Below are positions 1 to 10,000 of a stretch of 64,000 nucleotides of DNA, in pieces. This DNA is from Gillisia lutea (GTDB taxonomy: Bacteria; Bacteroidota; Bacteroidia; Flavobacteriales; Flavobacteriaceae). A program made the position numbers and the translations under genes. The notes under the pieces were generated by a model. That model was given only the letters and a program-made list of their open reading frames with translations. It was not told where the DNA came from and did not search any database. The stretch covers positions 310,001 through 374,000 of the forward strand of contig NZ_JAKGTH010000007.1 of assembly GCF_021568705.1 (NCBI RefSeq). Reading direction: 5' to 3'. Numbering within the stretch: position 1 is the first letter of the stretch; every line of letters starts with the position of its first letter.

Positions 1-1
1 T

Positions 2-841
2 GCTAAAATATTGAACGATCTTAAAAAATATGACGAAGCAACCAATGTGCTCAATACATTACTTGCTGTTAATCCTAATCATGCAGATGCACGTGCTTAT
101 AGAGAAAAGATCAAAAATGTGTCTTCTAAGAATCAGGTAGGAGTTAGCTATGACTTTGTTTATTTCGACAAGCGATTCGATGATCCTTGGCATCTGGCAA
201 GTGTGGACTACGGGAGACAAACCAAGTTTGGTTCTATATCGGCACGTTTTAATTATGCCAATAGGTTTACCACCAATGGAGCTCAATTTGAGCTAGATGC
301 GTATCCCAGAATTTCAGATGTATTCTATGCGTATGTAAGCGGGGGAATTGCCGAAAAGGATGGGATATTTCCTCGATATAGAGCGGGATTTTCCTTGTAT
401 GCTAACCTGCCTTTGGCTTTCGAAGGTGAAGCCGGATTCAGGATGTTGAGTTTCGATGATGAAACCTGGATATACACTGCATCAGTTGGAAAATACTATA
501 AGAATTATTGGTTCAATTTACGCACATATCTTACCCCTTCAAATAACGCTGTTTCCCAATCGTTTTCCTTAAATGTTCGGTATTATCTAGCAGGGGCTGA
601 TGATTTTCTAAGTTTCGGGATTGGTACCGGGTTGTCTCCAGATAATGAAGCTAATAATATCCTTTATAATAATGGAGACACTTATAAACTTAAATCGAAT
701 AATATTTCGATAGGGTATAGAAAATCCATTAATCTTACCAACATTCTTATTTTTTCAGCAGGTTTGGAAAATCAGGAATATGCTCAAGGTACAAAAGGAA
801 ATCAAGTGACTGTGAGTGTAGGGTATAATAAAAGATTTTAA
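2..841 (+). CDS. YaiO-family outer membrane beta-barrel protein, 5' end missing
   Basis: The reading frame is open to the left edge (the codons before the TTG at 11 continue as A-K-I), so the true start lies outside the window. The first ~35 visible residues read as the end of a TPR-like helical hairpin (NDLKKYDEATNVLNTLLAVN). After that come alternating aromatic and polar beta-strands and a C-terminal aromatic residue (GYNKRF), typical of an outer membrane barrel. This TPR-plus-barrel arrangement is that of the YaiO family, often found with exopolysaccharide or glycosyltransferase genes. It ends 2 bp before the next gene, so the two are probably co-transcribed. The family call is from pattern, and the exact role (glycan export or modification) is inference. 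Confidence 0.7.
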   Translation, partial: AKILNDLKKYDEATNVLNTLLAVNPNHADARAYREKIKNVSSKNQVGVSYDFVYFDKRFDDPWHLASVDYGRQTKFGSISARFNYANRFTTNGAQFELDAYPRISDVFYAYVSGGIAEKDGIFPRYRAGFSLYANLPLAFEGEAGFRMLSFDDETWIYTASVGKYYKNYWFNLRTYLTPSNNAVSQSFSLNVRYYLAGADDFLSFGIGTGLSPDNEANNILYNNGDTYKLKSNNISIGYRKSINLTNILIFSAGLENQEYAQGTKGNQVTVSVGYNKRF

Positions 842-843
842 AC

Positions 844-1998
844 ATGCGAAAGAAGATCTTTCTCGGGGTACTTATAGCAATATTATTACTGCCCCTATGG
901 ATGTGGCTAGCCTGGTTGCTTACGCCAAACACTAAAATGGTGGCTGCTATTGTAGATAAAACAGCAATCACCAGAGAAGGGCAGGAGCATATTTCCCTAA
1001 ACTGGATTCTCAACCATGAGCGCTACTCTAAGACTTCTAATAAACCGTATCAAATTAGTGAAGATTATTTTGGATTTCACCCTCTTGAGGATGAAAAATT
1101 CAAACTAAAAGGCTTAGAGCGTTTTTCATCCCCCCAGTTAAATCAACTAAGTGAAGATGCCGATATGGTATATTTTACTGACACTTATGGAATCTATAAT
1201 AACGAATGGTATTTGAAAGGGAAGGAGCAAAAGTACGGGATGTTATACGGCGGTTTGAGCGATAGAGATCTGGAATTGCTGAGTTTGATGAAACAGAAGA
1301 ATAAATTGATCATCACCGAATTTAATACCATTGGCTCTCCTACAAATATTCAGAATAGGAAGCGTTTCGAGGAAATGTTCGGATTGGAATGGTCTGGGTG
1401 GACAGCCAGATATTTCGATAATTTTGATCTTGATGTAAATAAAGAATTACCAGCCTGGCTTATAGAAAGCTATAAGAATGCACATGACGGGAAATGGCCT
1501 TTTAAAAAGGCAGGTATTGCTTTTGTGCACATTAGTGGGCAAGTGGTTATTCTGGAAGATGAAACCCATTTGGATAATCCCATGCCATTTATACACAGCA
1601 CTTCTTATGGACAAGAAAACCTTGGTTTACCCACACAGATAAAATACCCTTTTTGGTTTGATATAATGGTGCTGGATAGAACTATTAATAATGAAGTTGC
1701 AAGCTATAAGATAAGTACTAATAAGAATGGAGTTGAAGAATTAAAGAAGAATGGAATCCCAACTGAATTTCCTGCGGTTACCAAAAATAAAGGGGATAAG
1801 TATAAGTTCTATTATTTTTCAGGTGATTTTTGCGATAACCCTATAGGTATCACTTCATCCTATTTTAAAGGAATAAGCTTCTTCAAAGGGTTTTTCTATA
1901 ATGAAGATAACCCCATTGAGAGAGCCAGCTTCTTTTGGAAGTTCTATCGCCCTATGCTCACCAATATTTTGGAGAATTATAGCAATGGAGAAAAATAA
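844..1998 (+). CDS. membrane-anchored protein of unknown function (384 aa)
   Basis: I do not recognise a family. The protein begins with one hydrophobic segment (about residues 5-27, FLGVLIAILLLPLWMWLAWL) that anchors a large hydrophilic domain, presumably periplasmic. Two segments, around DADMVYFTDTYGIY and KNKLIITEFNTIGSP, look like parallel beta-strands followed by turns, as in Rossmann-like or amidotransferase-like folds, but no catalytic triad is evident. The start follows the YaiO stop after 2 bp, so it belongs to that operon. Its stop abuts the stop of the convergent sulfatase-family gene with no intervening base. A role in envelope glycan synthesis is suggested only by its neighbours. 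Confidence 0.6.
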   Translation: MRKKIFLGVLIAILLLPLWMWLAWLLTPNTKMVAAIVDKTAITREGQEHISLNWILNHERYSKTSNKPYQISEDYFGFHPLEDEKFKLKGLERFSSPQLNQLSEDADMVYFTDTYGIYNNEWYLKGKEQKYGMLYGGLSDRDLELLSLMKQKNKLIITEFNTIGSPTNIQNRKRFEEMFGLEWSGWTARYFDNFDLDVNKELPAWLIESYKNAHDGKWPFKKAGIAFVHISGQVVILEDETHLDNPMPFIHSTSYGQENLGLPTQIKYPFWFDIMVLDRTINNEVASYKISTNKNGVEELKKNGIPTEFPAVTKNKGDKYKFYYFSGDFCDNPIGITSSYFKGISFFKGFFYNEDNPIERASFFWKFYRPMLTNILENYSNGEK

Positions 1999-4044
1999 CT
2001 ATTTCTGAAGCGTATAGGAAGTAAATAAAGAGTCAGGAATCATTTTTTTCTCTTTAATAAATTGACTGTTTCTTATCTTGAATTTATTAAACTCACTTAA
2101 CAGCTGATTCTTTTTGTCTTCATCCTGTAGAGGTTCTTCTCCCATTCCTTCGGTTATCTTAAATAAAGCATCACCATTTAAATGATATTCCCCGGAAATG
2201 AAATCGATCATATCTGTTTTTGTTTGCATAAGCGGGGCATGATGTAAATTTTGAAACGCTGTGGTAGTATCTAAACCCTGTCCCATCCAGGTAGTTAGTT
2301 CAGGTGATTTTATATCATAATTGTTTTTAAGATAGCTAATCAAACTGGGAGCAATATCAAAATGTGTAGAAATAGAAGCTATTTCAGCTGTGCGCTTTAG
2401 TAAAGGAGAATATACTATTAATGGCACATGGTATCTGTCTATTTTGGTGCTCATAGGGATTTCGGGAATTCTATGGTCTCCGGTAATAACAAAAATCGTA
2501 TTGTTGAAATCTGCTCTTTTTTTGTAATCATCAAAGAAACCTTTTAAAGCATCATCGGTATATAAAATACTGGAATAGATGTTTTGGTATTTTCGGTAAG
2601 CATCCTTTTTTTCTTCACTAAAGCCCAGAACACTCATGCGCTCTTCAAATTTAGCCGCATATTTTGGAGCATCATCAATAAGAAACGGACTGTGGGAAGC
2701 CACTGTAAGTAGCACACTTAGTTGAGGTTTTTTATTTACAGGGCGTGAAGCCATATAATACCTGTACATTTCCTTATCGCCATATCCCCAGGTGAATCCG
2801 TTATTAGCAGGTAGTTTTTTGTAACCTTGTGGAAAGGCCCCTCCATCATTAAGCTCGTTAATATTATTGTTCTTTAAATACAAAGCCATATTATCAAAAC
2901 TCGCATCTCCACCGTAATAATAGGAAGTGTGATATCCATTTTTTTGAAGGATGTTGAGAAGGGAAAGCTGTTGTGGCATTTCCTGTCCCATACCTAGAAA
3001 ACCATTCTGGGCAAAAGGAAGCGAACCTAAAAGGGAAGGCAATACTGCAAAGGTTCTACCTCCTTGGCTTAAAAAGTTTTTCCAGTACAAACTTTCGGCG
3101 GATAGCGTATCTAAAAATGGTGTGAAATTCCCTAAATAAGCTCCCTCGTTTGTAAAAGCCCGTCCCAATCCCTCTACTAAAATGATCACGATATTTGGAG
3201 GGGTTTCGGCCTGATTTAAAAAAGGAGTAAGTACATCTCCTGTAACTTCTTTATGGAGGAAAGGGTAATTGGTCTCATCTACATATTCAAAAGCAATAGT
3301 GTTGGTGTTATTAGCTCCGTAATTTCCAATGTAACTATCGGCATAGATATCGGTTTCATATATTTCAGGGAAATAGTGATTATAGGAAGCCTGATAAAAG
3401 TGATCTGACTTATTAACTACCAAATTATTAGCAAAATCTGACTGCAGACTGCCTAACCTGAGACTGGGTGAAATCCCAAAAATGAAAATTAGAAAGGAAA
3501 TAGATGGTAGTATAGCCGAAGTATAGATTGAAAGGTTCAATTTCTTGGGTAAGAATTTCAGGATAAGAACTGTTAGTGCTATTAAAATACTGAAAACCAG
3601 TACAGACATAAGACTTACTCCTCCCGAAGCTCCAACGGTTTGTTGTATTTCTTGTAATGAATATCCAAAAATATCGGCTCCTAAAAGCACCAAGGCAGTA
3701 TTGAAGTAATTGATAAGGCCAATTTGGACTATAAAAAAGAAAACTATAAAACTTTTAAAAGCAACTTTTGCAATAACAGAGGAAAGGATATAAAGAGGTA
3801 TATAGATTATAAATAATAAGAATAACCATTTCCACCAAAAAAGGATGTCAGAAAACCAGCTCCAGATGGTCAGAGTGAAAAAACCTGAGGGCAACCCATG
3901 TGTGTATCCAGATAATCCAATTTCCAGGAGACTAAATAATAATATCAATACCAACCAAACAATCGCTATTCCCGCAAATGAAGTAGTAGCCGCTCTTAAT
4001 TTTTGAGAAAACGTGAGGTAATTTGGAGTTTCGTGGTTTGTCAT
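1999..4044 (-). CDS. LTA-synthase-like membrane sulfatase-superfamily protein
   Basis: This is a 681-residue protein with about five N-terminal transmembrane helices (residues ~15-195) followed by an extracytoplasmic alkaline phosphatase/sulfatase fold. Visible active-site elements are E291 in VEGLGRA (metal ligand), T331 in QGGRTFAVLPS (the usual catalytic Thr) and D523-H524 in TGDHRIPE (metal ligands). Members transfer or hydrolyse phosphoglycerol or phosphoethanolamine head groups. In Gram-negatives they resemble OpgB-type phosphoglycerol transferases rather than true lipoteichoic acid synthases. The gene is monocistronic and convergent with the 384-aa gene, with zero spacing. The superfamily is clear; the substrate cannot be read from sequence. 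Confidence 0.85.
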   Translation of the reverse strand: MTNHETPNYLTFSQKLRAATTSFAGIAIVWLVLILLFSLLEIGLSGYTHGLPSGFFTLTIWSWFSDILFWWKWLFLLFIIYIPLYILSSVIAKVAFKSFIVFFFIVQIGLINYFNTALVLLGADIFGYSLQEIQQTVGASGGVSLMSVLVFSILIALTVLILKFLPKKLNLSIYTSAILPSISFLIFIFGISPSLRLGSLQSDFANNLVVNKSDHFYQASYNHYFPEIYETDIYADSYIGNYGANNTNTIAFEYVDETNYPFLHKEVTGDVLTPFLNQAETPPNIVIILVEGLGRAFTNEGAYLGNFTPFLDTLSAESLYWKNFLSQGGRTFAVLPSLLGSLPFAQNGFLGMGQEMPQQLSLLNILQKNGYHTSYYYGGDASFDNMALYLKNNNINELNDGGAFPQGYKKLPANNGFTWGYGDKEMYRYYMASRPVNKKPQLSVLLTVASHSPFLIDDAPKYAAKFEERMSVLGFSEEKKDAYRKYQNIYSSILYTDDALKGFFDDYKKRADFNNTIFVITGDHRIPEIPMSTKIDRYHVPLIVYSPLLKRTAEIASISTHFDIAPSLISYLKNNYDIKSPELTTWMGQGLDTTTAFQNLHHAPLMQTKTDMIDFISGEYHLNGDALFKITEGMGEEPLQDEDKKNQLLSEFNKFKIRNSQFIKEKKMIPDSLFTSYTLQK

Positions 4045-4191
4045 AGATCAAGCTGTTAACTTAGTAGTAGGTATGTTCGCGCTAATTATATTAAGGGCGA
4101 TTTTTGCATGCTAATATCGTAAATTTAGGAGGAGTTCTTAAACTAACTTTCTGTTTTTTAGACGATACTATGTATTTTTTGATTTAAAGGA

Positions 4192-4764
4192 TCACTTAAT
4201 TATCAACTTATACTTATCCAAAAGTCCTTTGATGTTCTCACCGGAAAATTTTGATTTTTGCAACTGATTTCTTTCTGGATCTATAGAAAAATTATAGGCG
4301 GTTTGCATATCGGCGTTTGCTAAATTGGTATTGTCAAATATTGCCCCGCCCAGATCAGAATTATGAAAATTGGCCCTCATTAAATTAGCCTCAGAAAAAT
4401 CTACTTCCTGTAATTTACAATTGATAAACCGAATTCCTTTTAATTTTAATTTATAGAAAAACGAAAAGTTTAGGATGCAATCGTCAAAATTGAAAGAAAG
4501 TAAAAATGGATCACATTCATCAAATCGCAAACCTAAGAGTTTGCAATTATGAAAGGAAACTTCCCGGAAGGTAGTGCCCTTAAGCTGCACGTTGCTAAGG
4601 TCACAATTTCTAAATTCACATTCTGCAAAGGTAATTCCCGATAGACTTGCACCTGTAAATGTGCAATCTTCAAAATGGCAGGTGTCATATTCAGCTTTTG
4701 GCAAAGCGCTTTCCGTAAAATTTTCAGTTTTAAAAACCTTACTTTCTATATATTCTAAATCCAT
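4192..4764 (-). CDS. pentapeptide-repeat protein (190 aa)
   Basis: The central part is built of tandem A(D/N)LXX-like pentapeptides, for example FEDCTFTGASLSGITFAECE and ANFHNSDLGGAIFDNTNLAN, which fold into a right-handed quadrilateral beta-helix. A non-repetitive break near residues 85-110 separates two coils and a helical tail (ENIKGLLDKYKLIIK) closes the protein. Length and two-coil layout resemble the McbG/Qnr branch, whose members mimic DNA and protect gyrase, but such a function is not demonstrated by sequence alone. It starts 19 bp after the DUF3037 gene and is probably the last gene of the HipA-like operon. Confidence 0.85.
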   Translation of the reverse strand: MDLEYIESKVFKTENFTESALPKAEYDTCHFEDCTFTGASLSGITFAECEFRNCDLSNVQLKGTTFREVSFHNCKLLGLRFDECDPFLLSFNFDDCILNFSFFYKLKLKGIRFINCKLQEVDFSEANLMRANFHNSDLGGAIFDNTNLANADMQTAYNFSIDPERNQLQKSKFSGENIKGLLDKYKLIIK

Positions 4765-4783
4765 TTATTAAGAGTATGTGACA

Positions 4784-5167
4784 TTAAAGTACTAATTCTT
4801 TGAACAAGCGCTGCAAGGTAACTTCTATATCTTCACATAAGCCCGGGTGGGGTCTGGAAGTTTGAATAGAAGAACTTCTTACCGCGGTTAGCCATCTAAA
4901 TCTAGATGCAACATCCAATTGTGCAATAGGTCCGCCGTTTTTAGCTCCGGCACATATCTTTTCAAAAGATTCTAAATTATTTCTTACAGGTTCAAGATCA
5001 AAATCATCACAAAGGCACTTTAATCTTTCTTCATCAAGTTGAAATAAGACTTTCAGAAATTTTTGTCTTTTACAGAATAATACAATCCCCACGTTTAAGA
5101 ATTCTTCTCTTTCAACTCGTGGCAGGACACGAATCACGGCATATTCATATAAGTGCTTTTCTTGCAT
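4784..5167 (-). CDS. DUF3037 family protein (127 aa)
   Basis: The N-terminal signature YEYAVIRVLPRVEREEFLNVGIVLFC is characteristic of DUF3037, an uncharacterised small cytoplasmic family. The start codon lies inside the preceding HipA-like kinase gene (23 bp overlap in another frame), implying translational coupling. DUF3037 genes are commonly found beside HipA-like kinases, so the two products probably act together. No enzymatic motif is visible. Family assignment is firm; function is unknown. Confidence 0.85.
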   Translation of the reverse strand: MQEKHLYEYAVIRVLPRVEREEFLNVGIVLFCKRQKFLKVLFQLDEERLKCLCDDFDLEPVRNNLESFEKICAGAKNGGPIAQLDVASRFRWLTAVRSSSIQTSRPHPGLCEDIEVTLQRLFKELVL

Positions 5168-5939
5168 CTTGGGCTTCTTTTATAAAGATTTCTGAATGTT
5201 CCAATCGTATCAATAAAAATTGAATATAAGCTTCCTTGATTTCCTCGGGAGTTTCATCGATATCTTCCCACGTTAACCATTCTTGCGGTAAAAGATTTAC
5301 AATTTCCCTTATTTTCTCTTCTGTTAGTAGTGCCTTACACTCGGCATCCACCTCTTGCAAGAGAGTAGCCTGTGGTAAGAGAACATGATCTTTTATTAAC
5401 GTGAACGGACTTTTAGCATGTTTCTCTCTATTTACCCATGAATGATGAAAATAAAAAGCAGCACCATGATCTATTAGCCATAACTCTTTATGCCATATAA
5501 GCATATTGGTGTTTCTAAAGGTTCTGTCAACATTAATAATTAACGCATCTAACCATACTATTTTGGAAGCGGTACGTTCATCCACGGTAGTAACAACAGG
5601 GTCAAAGGTAATGGCGCCAGATAGGAAATGCAAAGCTAAATTCAATCCCTTACTTCCTTGCAAAAGATCTTGTATTTCTTCATCGGCTTCAGTCCTTCCA
5701 AAGGCTTCATCTAAATTGGCAAATACCACTTCAGGTACTTTTAATCCAAGTGCTCTTGCTATCTCACAGCCAATAAGTTCGGCTATAAGCGCTTTTACAC
5801 CATGGCCGGCTCCTTTAAACTTAAGCACATATTTAAAATCATCATCAGCTTCGGCTAAGGCAGGCAAGGAGCCTCCTTCCCGTAAGGCAGTAATATATCT
5901 GGTAACCGTAACGGTACGCAGTTCAAGCTTTTTTAACAT
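5145..5939 (-). CDS. HipA-like kinase family protein (264 aa)
   Basis: This is a short HipA-fold kinase. Visible elements are a Lys-bearing strand (KYVLKFKGAG, K40/K42), the catalytic segment DALIINVDRTFRNTN with D138 and Asn 143/145 in the places of the HipA catalytic Asp and Asn, and LIDHGAAF with D157 as the Mg-binding DFG-like Asp. It is much shorter than E. coli HipA (440 aa) and lacks the N-terminal HipA_N/couple_HipA region. No HipB-type HTH antitoxin gene is adjacent. Instead it overlaps a DUF3037 gene by 23 bp. Known HipA proteins phosphorylate aminoacyl-tRNA synthetases; the target here is unknown, and a toxin role is only a possibility. Confidence 0.8.
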   Translation of the reverse strand: MLKKLELRTVTVTRYITALREGGSLPALAEADDDFKYVLKFKGAGHGVKALIAELIGCEIARALGLKVPEVVFANLDEAFGRTEADEEIQDLLQGSKGLNLALHFLSGAITFDPVVTTVDERTASKIVWLDALIINVDRTFRNTNMLIWHKELWLIDHGAAFYFHHSWVNREKHAKSPFTLIKDHVLLPQATLLQEVDAECKALLTEEKIREIVNLLPQEWLTWEDIDETPEEIKEAYIQFLLIRLEHSEIFIKEAQDARKALI

Positions 5940-5956
5940 AGTTCTTTAATGGATGA

Positions 5957-5985
5957 CAAATTTAGGTATTAATGTAAGAAGTAAA
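5957..5985 (-). promoter_or_regulatory. candidate promoter of the HipA-like/DUF3037/pentapeptide operon
   Basis: Read on the minus strand, TAAATTTG (5964-5957) matches the Bacteroidetes -7 consensus TAnnTTTG exactly and lies 18 bp before the ATG at 5939. A TTAC at about 5984-5981 is a weak -33 box at roughly the right distance. It is the only match I noticed just upstream of this gene. Confidence 0.4.
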
Positions 5986-6515
5986 TAATTTAAGTAATAG
6001 CTATCAAATAGCGTAATAATATAAGCTATACCGTTAATAGTTTTTTTAGTTTTTGATATGCTTTTAGAAAGGTTAAATACATTTAGTATTCACAACTTGG
6101 AAATTACTGATTTCGTGATAAAACAACTGAAAACAGGCATCTTTTATGACGATATTATTTTTTGAATATTTATTTACTAATTTTTTTATAAAACAGTTAA
6201 GATTTGTTAGCTTCGATATTTCTGAGGAAAAGCTCAGAACACTCTGGAATTATTCATGTCTTATCCCTACAAGAGACGTAGTTTATAGTCTAAATTGCTA
6301 TAAATGTGAGTTCTAGAAATGTATATAGTATTATAATGAATTTGATTCGCATGGAAAACAATTTTTCTAAATGCGATATTTTGATTTTAAAACAGGTGTG
6401 TTATATCTATTTGCGACGCTTTTAATGAAAAGCGGGCTGGCAACTGGAAACTTTATAGTACTATATATACAAATATTGATGCCCCAACTATCAATTAACC
6501 TATAAAGCATACGCA
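5986..6515. other. AT-rich non-coding stretch with no recognised feature
   Basis: About 530 bp between the HipA-like operon and the 132-aa gene. Short frames are interrupted throughout, and I recognise no gene remnant, RNA gene or strong hairpin. It presumably holds the promoter of the downstream gene. The length is unusual for this compact window and may reflect a deleted or decayed gene, but I cannot identify one. Confidence 0.5.
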
Positions 6516-6914
6516 TTGAATATAAATACCATTAAGGAACATATTACTGAAATTCATAAGGATTGGGAAGTTTTGGGAGATAGTTCAGAAGACCTCAAAA
6601 TGGCCGAGATTTATGAAACTGCAGTAATTGAAATAATTTCTGATTATTGCCAGGCAAAAAATTACCAGGTACACGGCTTTCCTTTTAAAACTAGAAAAAC
6701 CGATGGGGGCGTTGAGGTTTTCGATCAGAAATATTATTGTATAGAACGCTACCAGAAATATTTGGATATCCTTCTAACCAAATACAGAGATGTGTTAGAT
6801 CTTATGCATCATTATAACTATACCTTCTGGCCCGATCAAACAGGGAATAAGAAGGAATATAAAGCTACAGTGAAACACCTGTTGAAGATCAATTTTCACG
6901 ATATAGAATTTTAA
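6516..6914 (+). CDS. small hypothetical protein (132 aa), TTG start
   Basis: I do not recognise this protein. It is mainly alpha-helical by eye, has no signal peptide or membrane segment, and is rich in Tyr, Lys and Asp/Glu. The only start that keeps the plausible N-terminal helix (NTIKEHITEIHKDWE) is TTG at 6516; the frame upstream has no ATG before an in-frame stop at 6477-6479. An internal ATG at 6600 would remove 28 residues. Codon use looks like that of the neighbouring real genes. It stands alone and is followed by a hairpin shared with the convergent sbcC gene. Confidence 0.6.
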   Translation: MNINTIKEHITEIHKDWEVLGDSSEDLKMAEIYETAVIEIISDYCQAKNYQVHGFPFKTRKTDGGVEVFDQKYYCIERYQKYLDILLTKYRDVLDLMHHYNYTFWPDQTGNKKEYKATVKHLLKINFHDIEF

Positions 6915-6944
6915 TTTTTTTAGTTTAAGTGTTGTTAAGAAGAG

Positions 6945-6973
6945 GCGGAGAAACCATGCTATGTTTTCTCCGC
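6945..6973. terminator. bidirectional hairpin terminator between the 132-aa gene and sbcC
   Basis: A 9-bp perfect stem, GCGGAGAAA (6945-6953) with TTTCTCCGC (6965-6973), and an 11-nt loop, located between two convergent stops. The flanks are only moderately T-rich on either strand, so termination strength is uncertain. Confidence 0.55.
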
Positions 6974-7026
6974 TATCTTATTTTGATGTTTTAAATTGCC
7001 GTTGGTTTCTATAATTCATTTCCACT

Positions 7027-10000
7027 TTAATTGGGAACGATATCTAATGAACTATAGCCTTGCCCGTTTCGTTTTAATTGAATTTGTGTTGCAATACGTT
7101 CTTTTAAAGAATCTACATGACTTATAATTCCAATGGTCTTGGAGGATTCTGACTGGAGTTTTTCCAAGGTATCCAGTGTTTGATCTAAGGTTTCAGGATC
7201 CAGCGTTCCAAAACCTTCATCTATAAAGAGACTATTGATCTCTACGTTTCTGGATGCAAGATCAGATAATGCCAGTGCTAGCGATAAACTTAAAATAAAG
7301 GTTTCTCCCCCGGAAAGTGTTTTTACAGATCGGCGTTGGCCACCCATATGTTCGTCAATAGCAATAAGTGCATTATCTTCTTCATTTTCAGGTTTGTCGA
7401 GCTTGTACCTGTCACTAAGGTCCTTCAAACGGATATTTGCTAAATACAAGAGTTGAGAAAGTGTGAGGTCTTGAGCAAACTCATTGAATTTCTTGCCTTG
7501 AGCATCACCAATAAGCTCATTCAACAAGCGCCAGCGTTTAGTAAACTCTTCCTTTTGCTGGATTTCTTCATCTATCTTTTTTATCCGTTCCTTCAGTTGA
7601 TTGTTATTAAATAAGCTGCGTCTTAAATTTTCACATGCTGTAGAGTTGGTTTTATAATTAAAGGTTTGTGAATCTAGCAGTGTATTAAGTTGCTCGATAT
7701 TTTCTGGCACATCGCTTTCACTGGTTTCCTGCAACTGCTTGGTTAATACTTGCAAAGAAGTTTGAATGTTTTGGGCATTTTTAAGTATCTCCTCTCGTTG
7801 ATTCCGCAATTTTAAATAATCGGTTTCTAGCATAAGGGCGTTCTGTGCCGAGGCGATATCCTTGAAATTGATTTCAAGTAATAGAGGTTGCAGGCTTAGT
7901 TCCAGCTCTTTATTCTGAGTTTGAGCAACGGCTATTTTTTTCTCCAAGAGAGCCTTATTTTCCAAGAGATTTTTGGCTTGCGCCTTTAGTTGGGTCCAGC
8001 CTTTTTGTAACCTTTGGAAATCATTGTTGATATTATCACCTGAATAAATAGCATCTAATTCTTTTTTTAGATTCTTCCCTTGTTCCAGAACATCTATGAT
8101 CTTTTCCAGGATAGGAATTCCATTAGAAACACGGCTGTAAATCCTTAGCTCTTTTTGATAACTCTCCAACTCCTGAATTTGCCGTTTTTGTTTATCAAAA
8201 AGAACTTCCCAATCTTCTTCGCTTTTTTCAAAAGAAATATCTTTAAAATGGGTTTCAAAATGAAGTTTCAAATCTGATAAGTCATTTTGCAGTAATTCTT
8301 TTTCTGAACGAATCTCGCTGATTCTTTTTTGTAATTGTTTAAAATGGGTATTCTCTTCGGTATTTTGCTGAGACCAACTTTCTAATTCTTTTGTAGTCGC
8401 ACTTATTTTTTCGTCTAGCTCACCATTTTTTTGCGGTAAATTATCAGCAAAAGGGTGATGGGTCGCTCCGCATAAGGGACAAGGATTTCCGTCTATTAGG
8501 GTGGAGCGGTGCTCTTTTAAACTGGCCGTTAATAATTGATTCTGCTTTTCTAAATTTAGGTTTTTCAGGTGTTCCTTGAAAAAGGAGATCTTGGTGTTGC
8601 TCAGGTCTATTTTCTGAGGGAGCGCTGCTAAATCAGGAGTATTCTTTTCCTCTTCTGAAGTTAGCTTTTTAAATTCTTTAGATAACTGCTGAATTTTTTG
8701 TGCTTGATTTCCTGCTTTTCGTGTGTTTTCAAGCTGTTGCTCCAAACGGGATTTTTCGGCATCCGGATTTTTAAGATCAATGGAAGCTAATTCATTTTCA
8801 TAATACCTAAGTTGATTTGATGATGTAGATTTTAATTGGTTGAAAATTTCAAGATCTTTGGGAAGATCTCTTTCATTAATTTTAATATCCAGCTCCTTAA
8901 TCTCGGCTTTCAATTGAGTTATCAAAAAGTTGTATTCGGTTAACTTATCCGATTTTTGTTTGTCTAAATCTCGAACTTTTTCGGTGAAACTATGTAGTTC
9001 ATTCTCCAAAGAAGCATCTTCCAAGATTTTACCGGTTAGGGATTCTACTTCCTTTAAACAATTGTAAGTCTGCTGTTTATTTGTTTGTATTGCAGCATCT
9101 ATACTTTGTAGTTCTTTGGTGTGTTCCTTCAGATTATTTTGAACTAAAGCCCATTTTCTAATCTCCTCTCCAAAAGGTTGCACCTTTTCATGGGCTTCCA
9201 GAATTGCTCCATTTTCTTCAATAAAGCTATTTAAGCGGTCTGTTGTTGTTTGCTTTTGTTTATTTAAAATATCAATTTCTTCCCGCTGCTTCTTAAGAGT
9301 GTTTTTTAAGCTGATGTTGGCCTCGGTTGCTTTTATACTTGCATCTAAAAGTTTACACTCCGCATCTTTTTCTTGCAGTTCTTGCGTAATTTTAAACAAC
9401 TCTTCCTCCTCAAGAAGCTCAATTTTAAAATTCTCTCTGGCTTGTTGCTGTAAACTAATCTCCTGACTTACCGCTTTGTGTTTTTGAAAAGCCTTCATTC
9501 CTAACTGGCGGTAAATTCCTGTACCGGTGATCTTTTCTAATAATTCTCCACGCTCATCTTTTTTGGCTCGTAGAAATTGTGCAAAATCTCCCTGTGCAAG
9601 CACTACCGATTTTATGAACTGATTGTAATTAAGTCCTATTAGTTCTTCATTCTTAGCCGGCACGTCTGATTTCTTAAGATCGAATGCTTTATTGCTTGCA
9701 AGATCAAAAAGACTCATGTGGTAATCCTTGAGATTTCCAGTTCTTGCGGTTTCAATATTCCATGTAGAAGTGTAAATACCAGAATTACACTGGTAAGTGA
9801 TACTGGCCCCGGCATGATCTTGATTTCGGGTTAAAATGGCTCCAGTTGCGAGGATCTCATTTTTTGAGATCTTTCCTAATCTTGGTACATGGTTGAACAA
9901 AGCCAGGGAGATAACATCCAAAATAGTGCTTTTACCACTACCGGTAGGTCCTGTTATTGCAAATAACGAACTTCCTGTAAAAGGAGCTTTTTCAAAATCT

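Noticed and set aside
1999-4044. True lipoteichoic acid synthase
   Set aside because: The organism is Gram-negative; the fold is shared with phosphoglycerol and phosphoethanolamine transferases, so only the superfamily is assigned.
4192-4764. Pentapeptide protein as a quinolone-resistance (Qnr) gene
   Set aside because: Only fold type and size agree; the Qnr loops and sequence are not recognisable, so resistance cannot be claimed.
5145-5939. Classical HipBA toxin-antitoxin locus
   Set aside because: No HipB-like HTH gene is adjacent and the kinase lacks the N-terminal HipA regions; kept as HipA-like kinase with DUF3037.
5506-5949. 147-codon plus-strand frame over the HipA-like gene
   Set aside because: It mirrors the kinase coding sequence, where the catalytic motifs on the minus strand are conserved; Ser/Ala-rich shadow frame.
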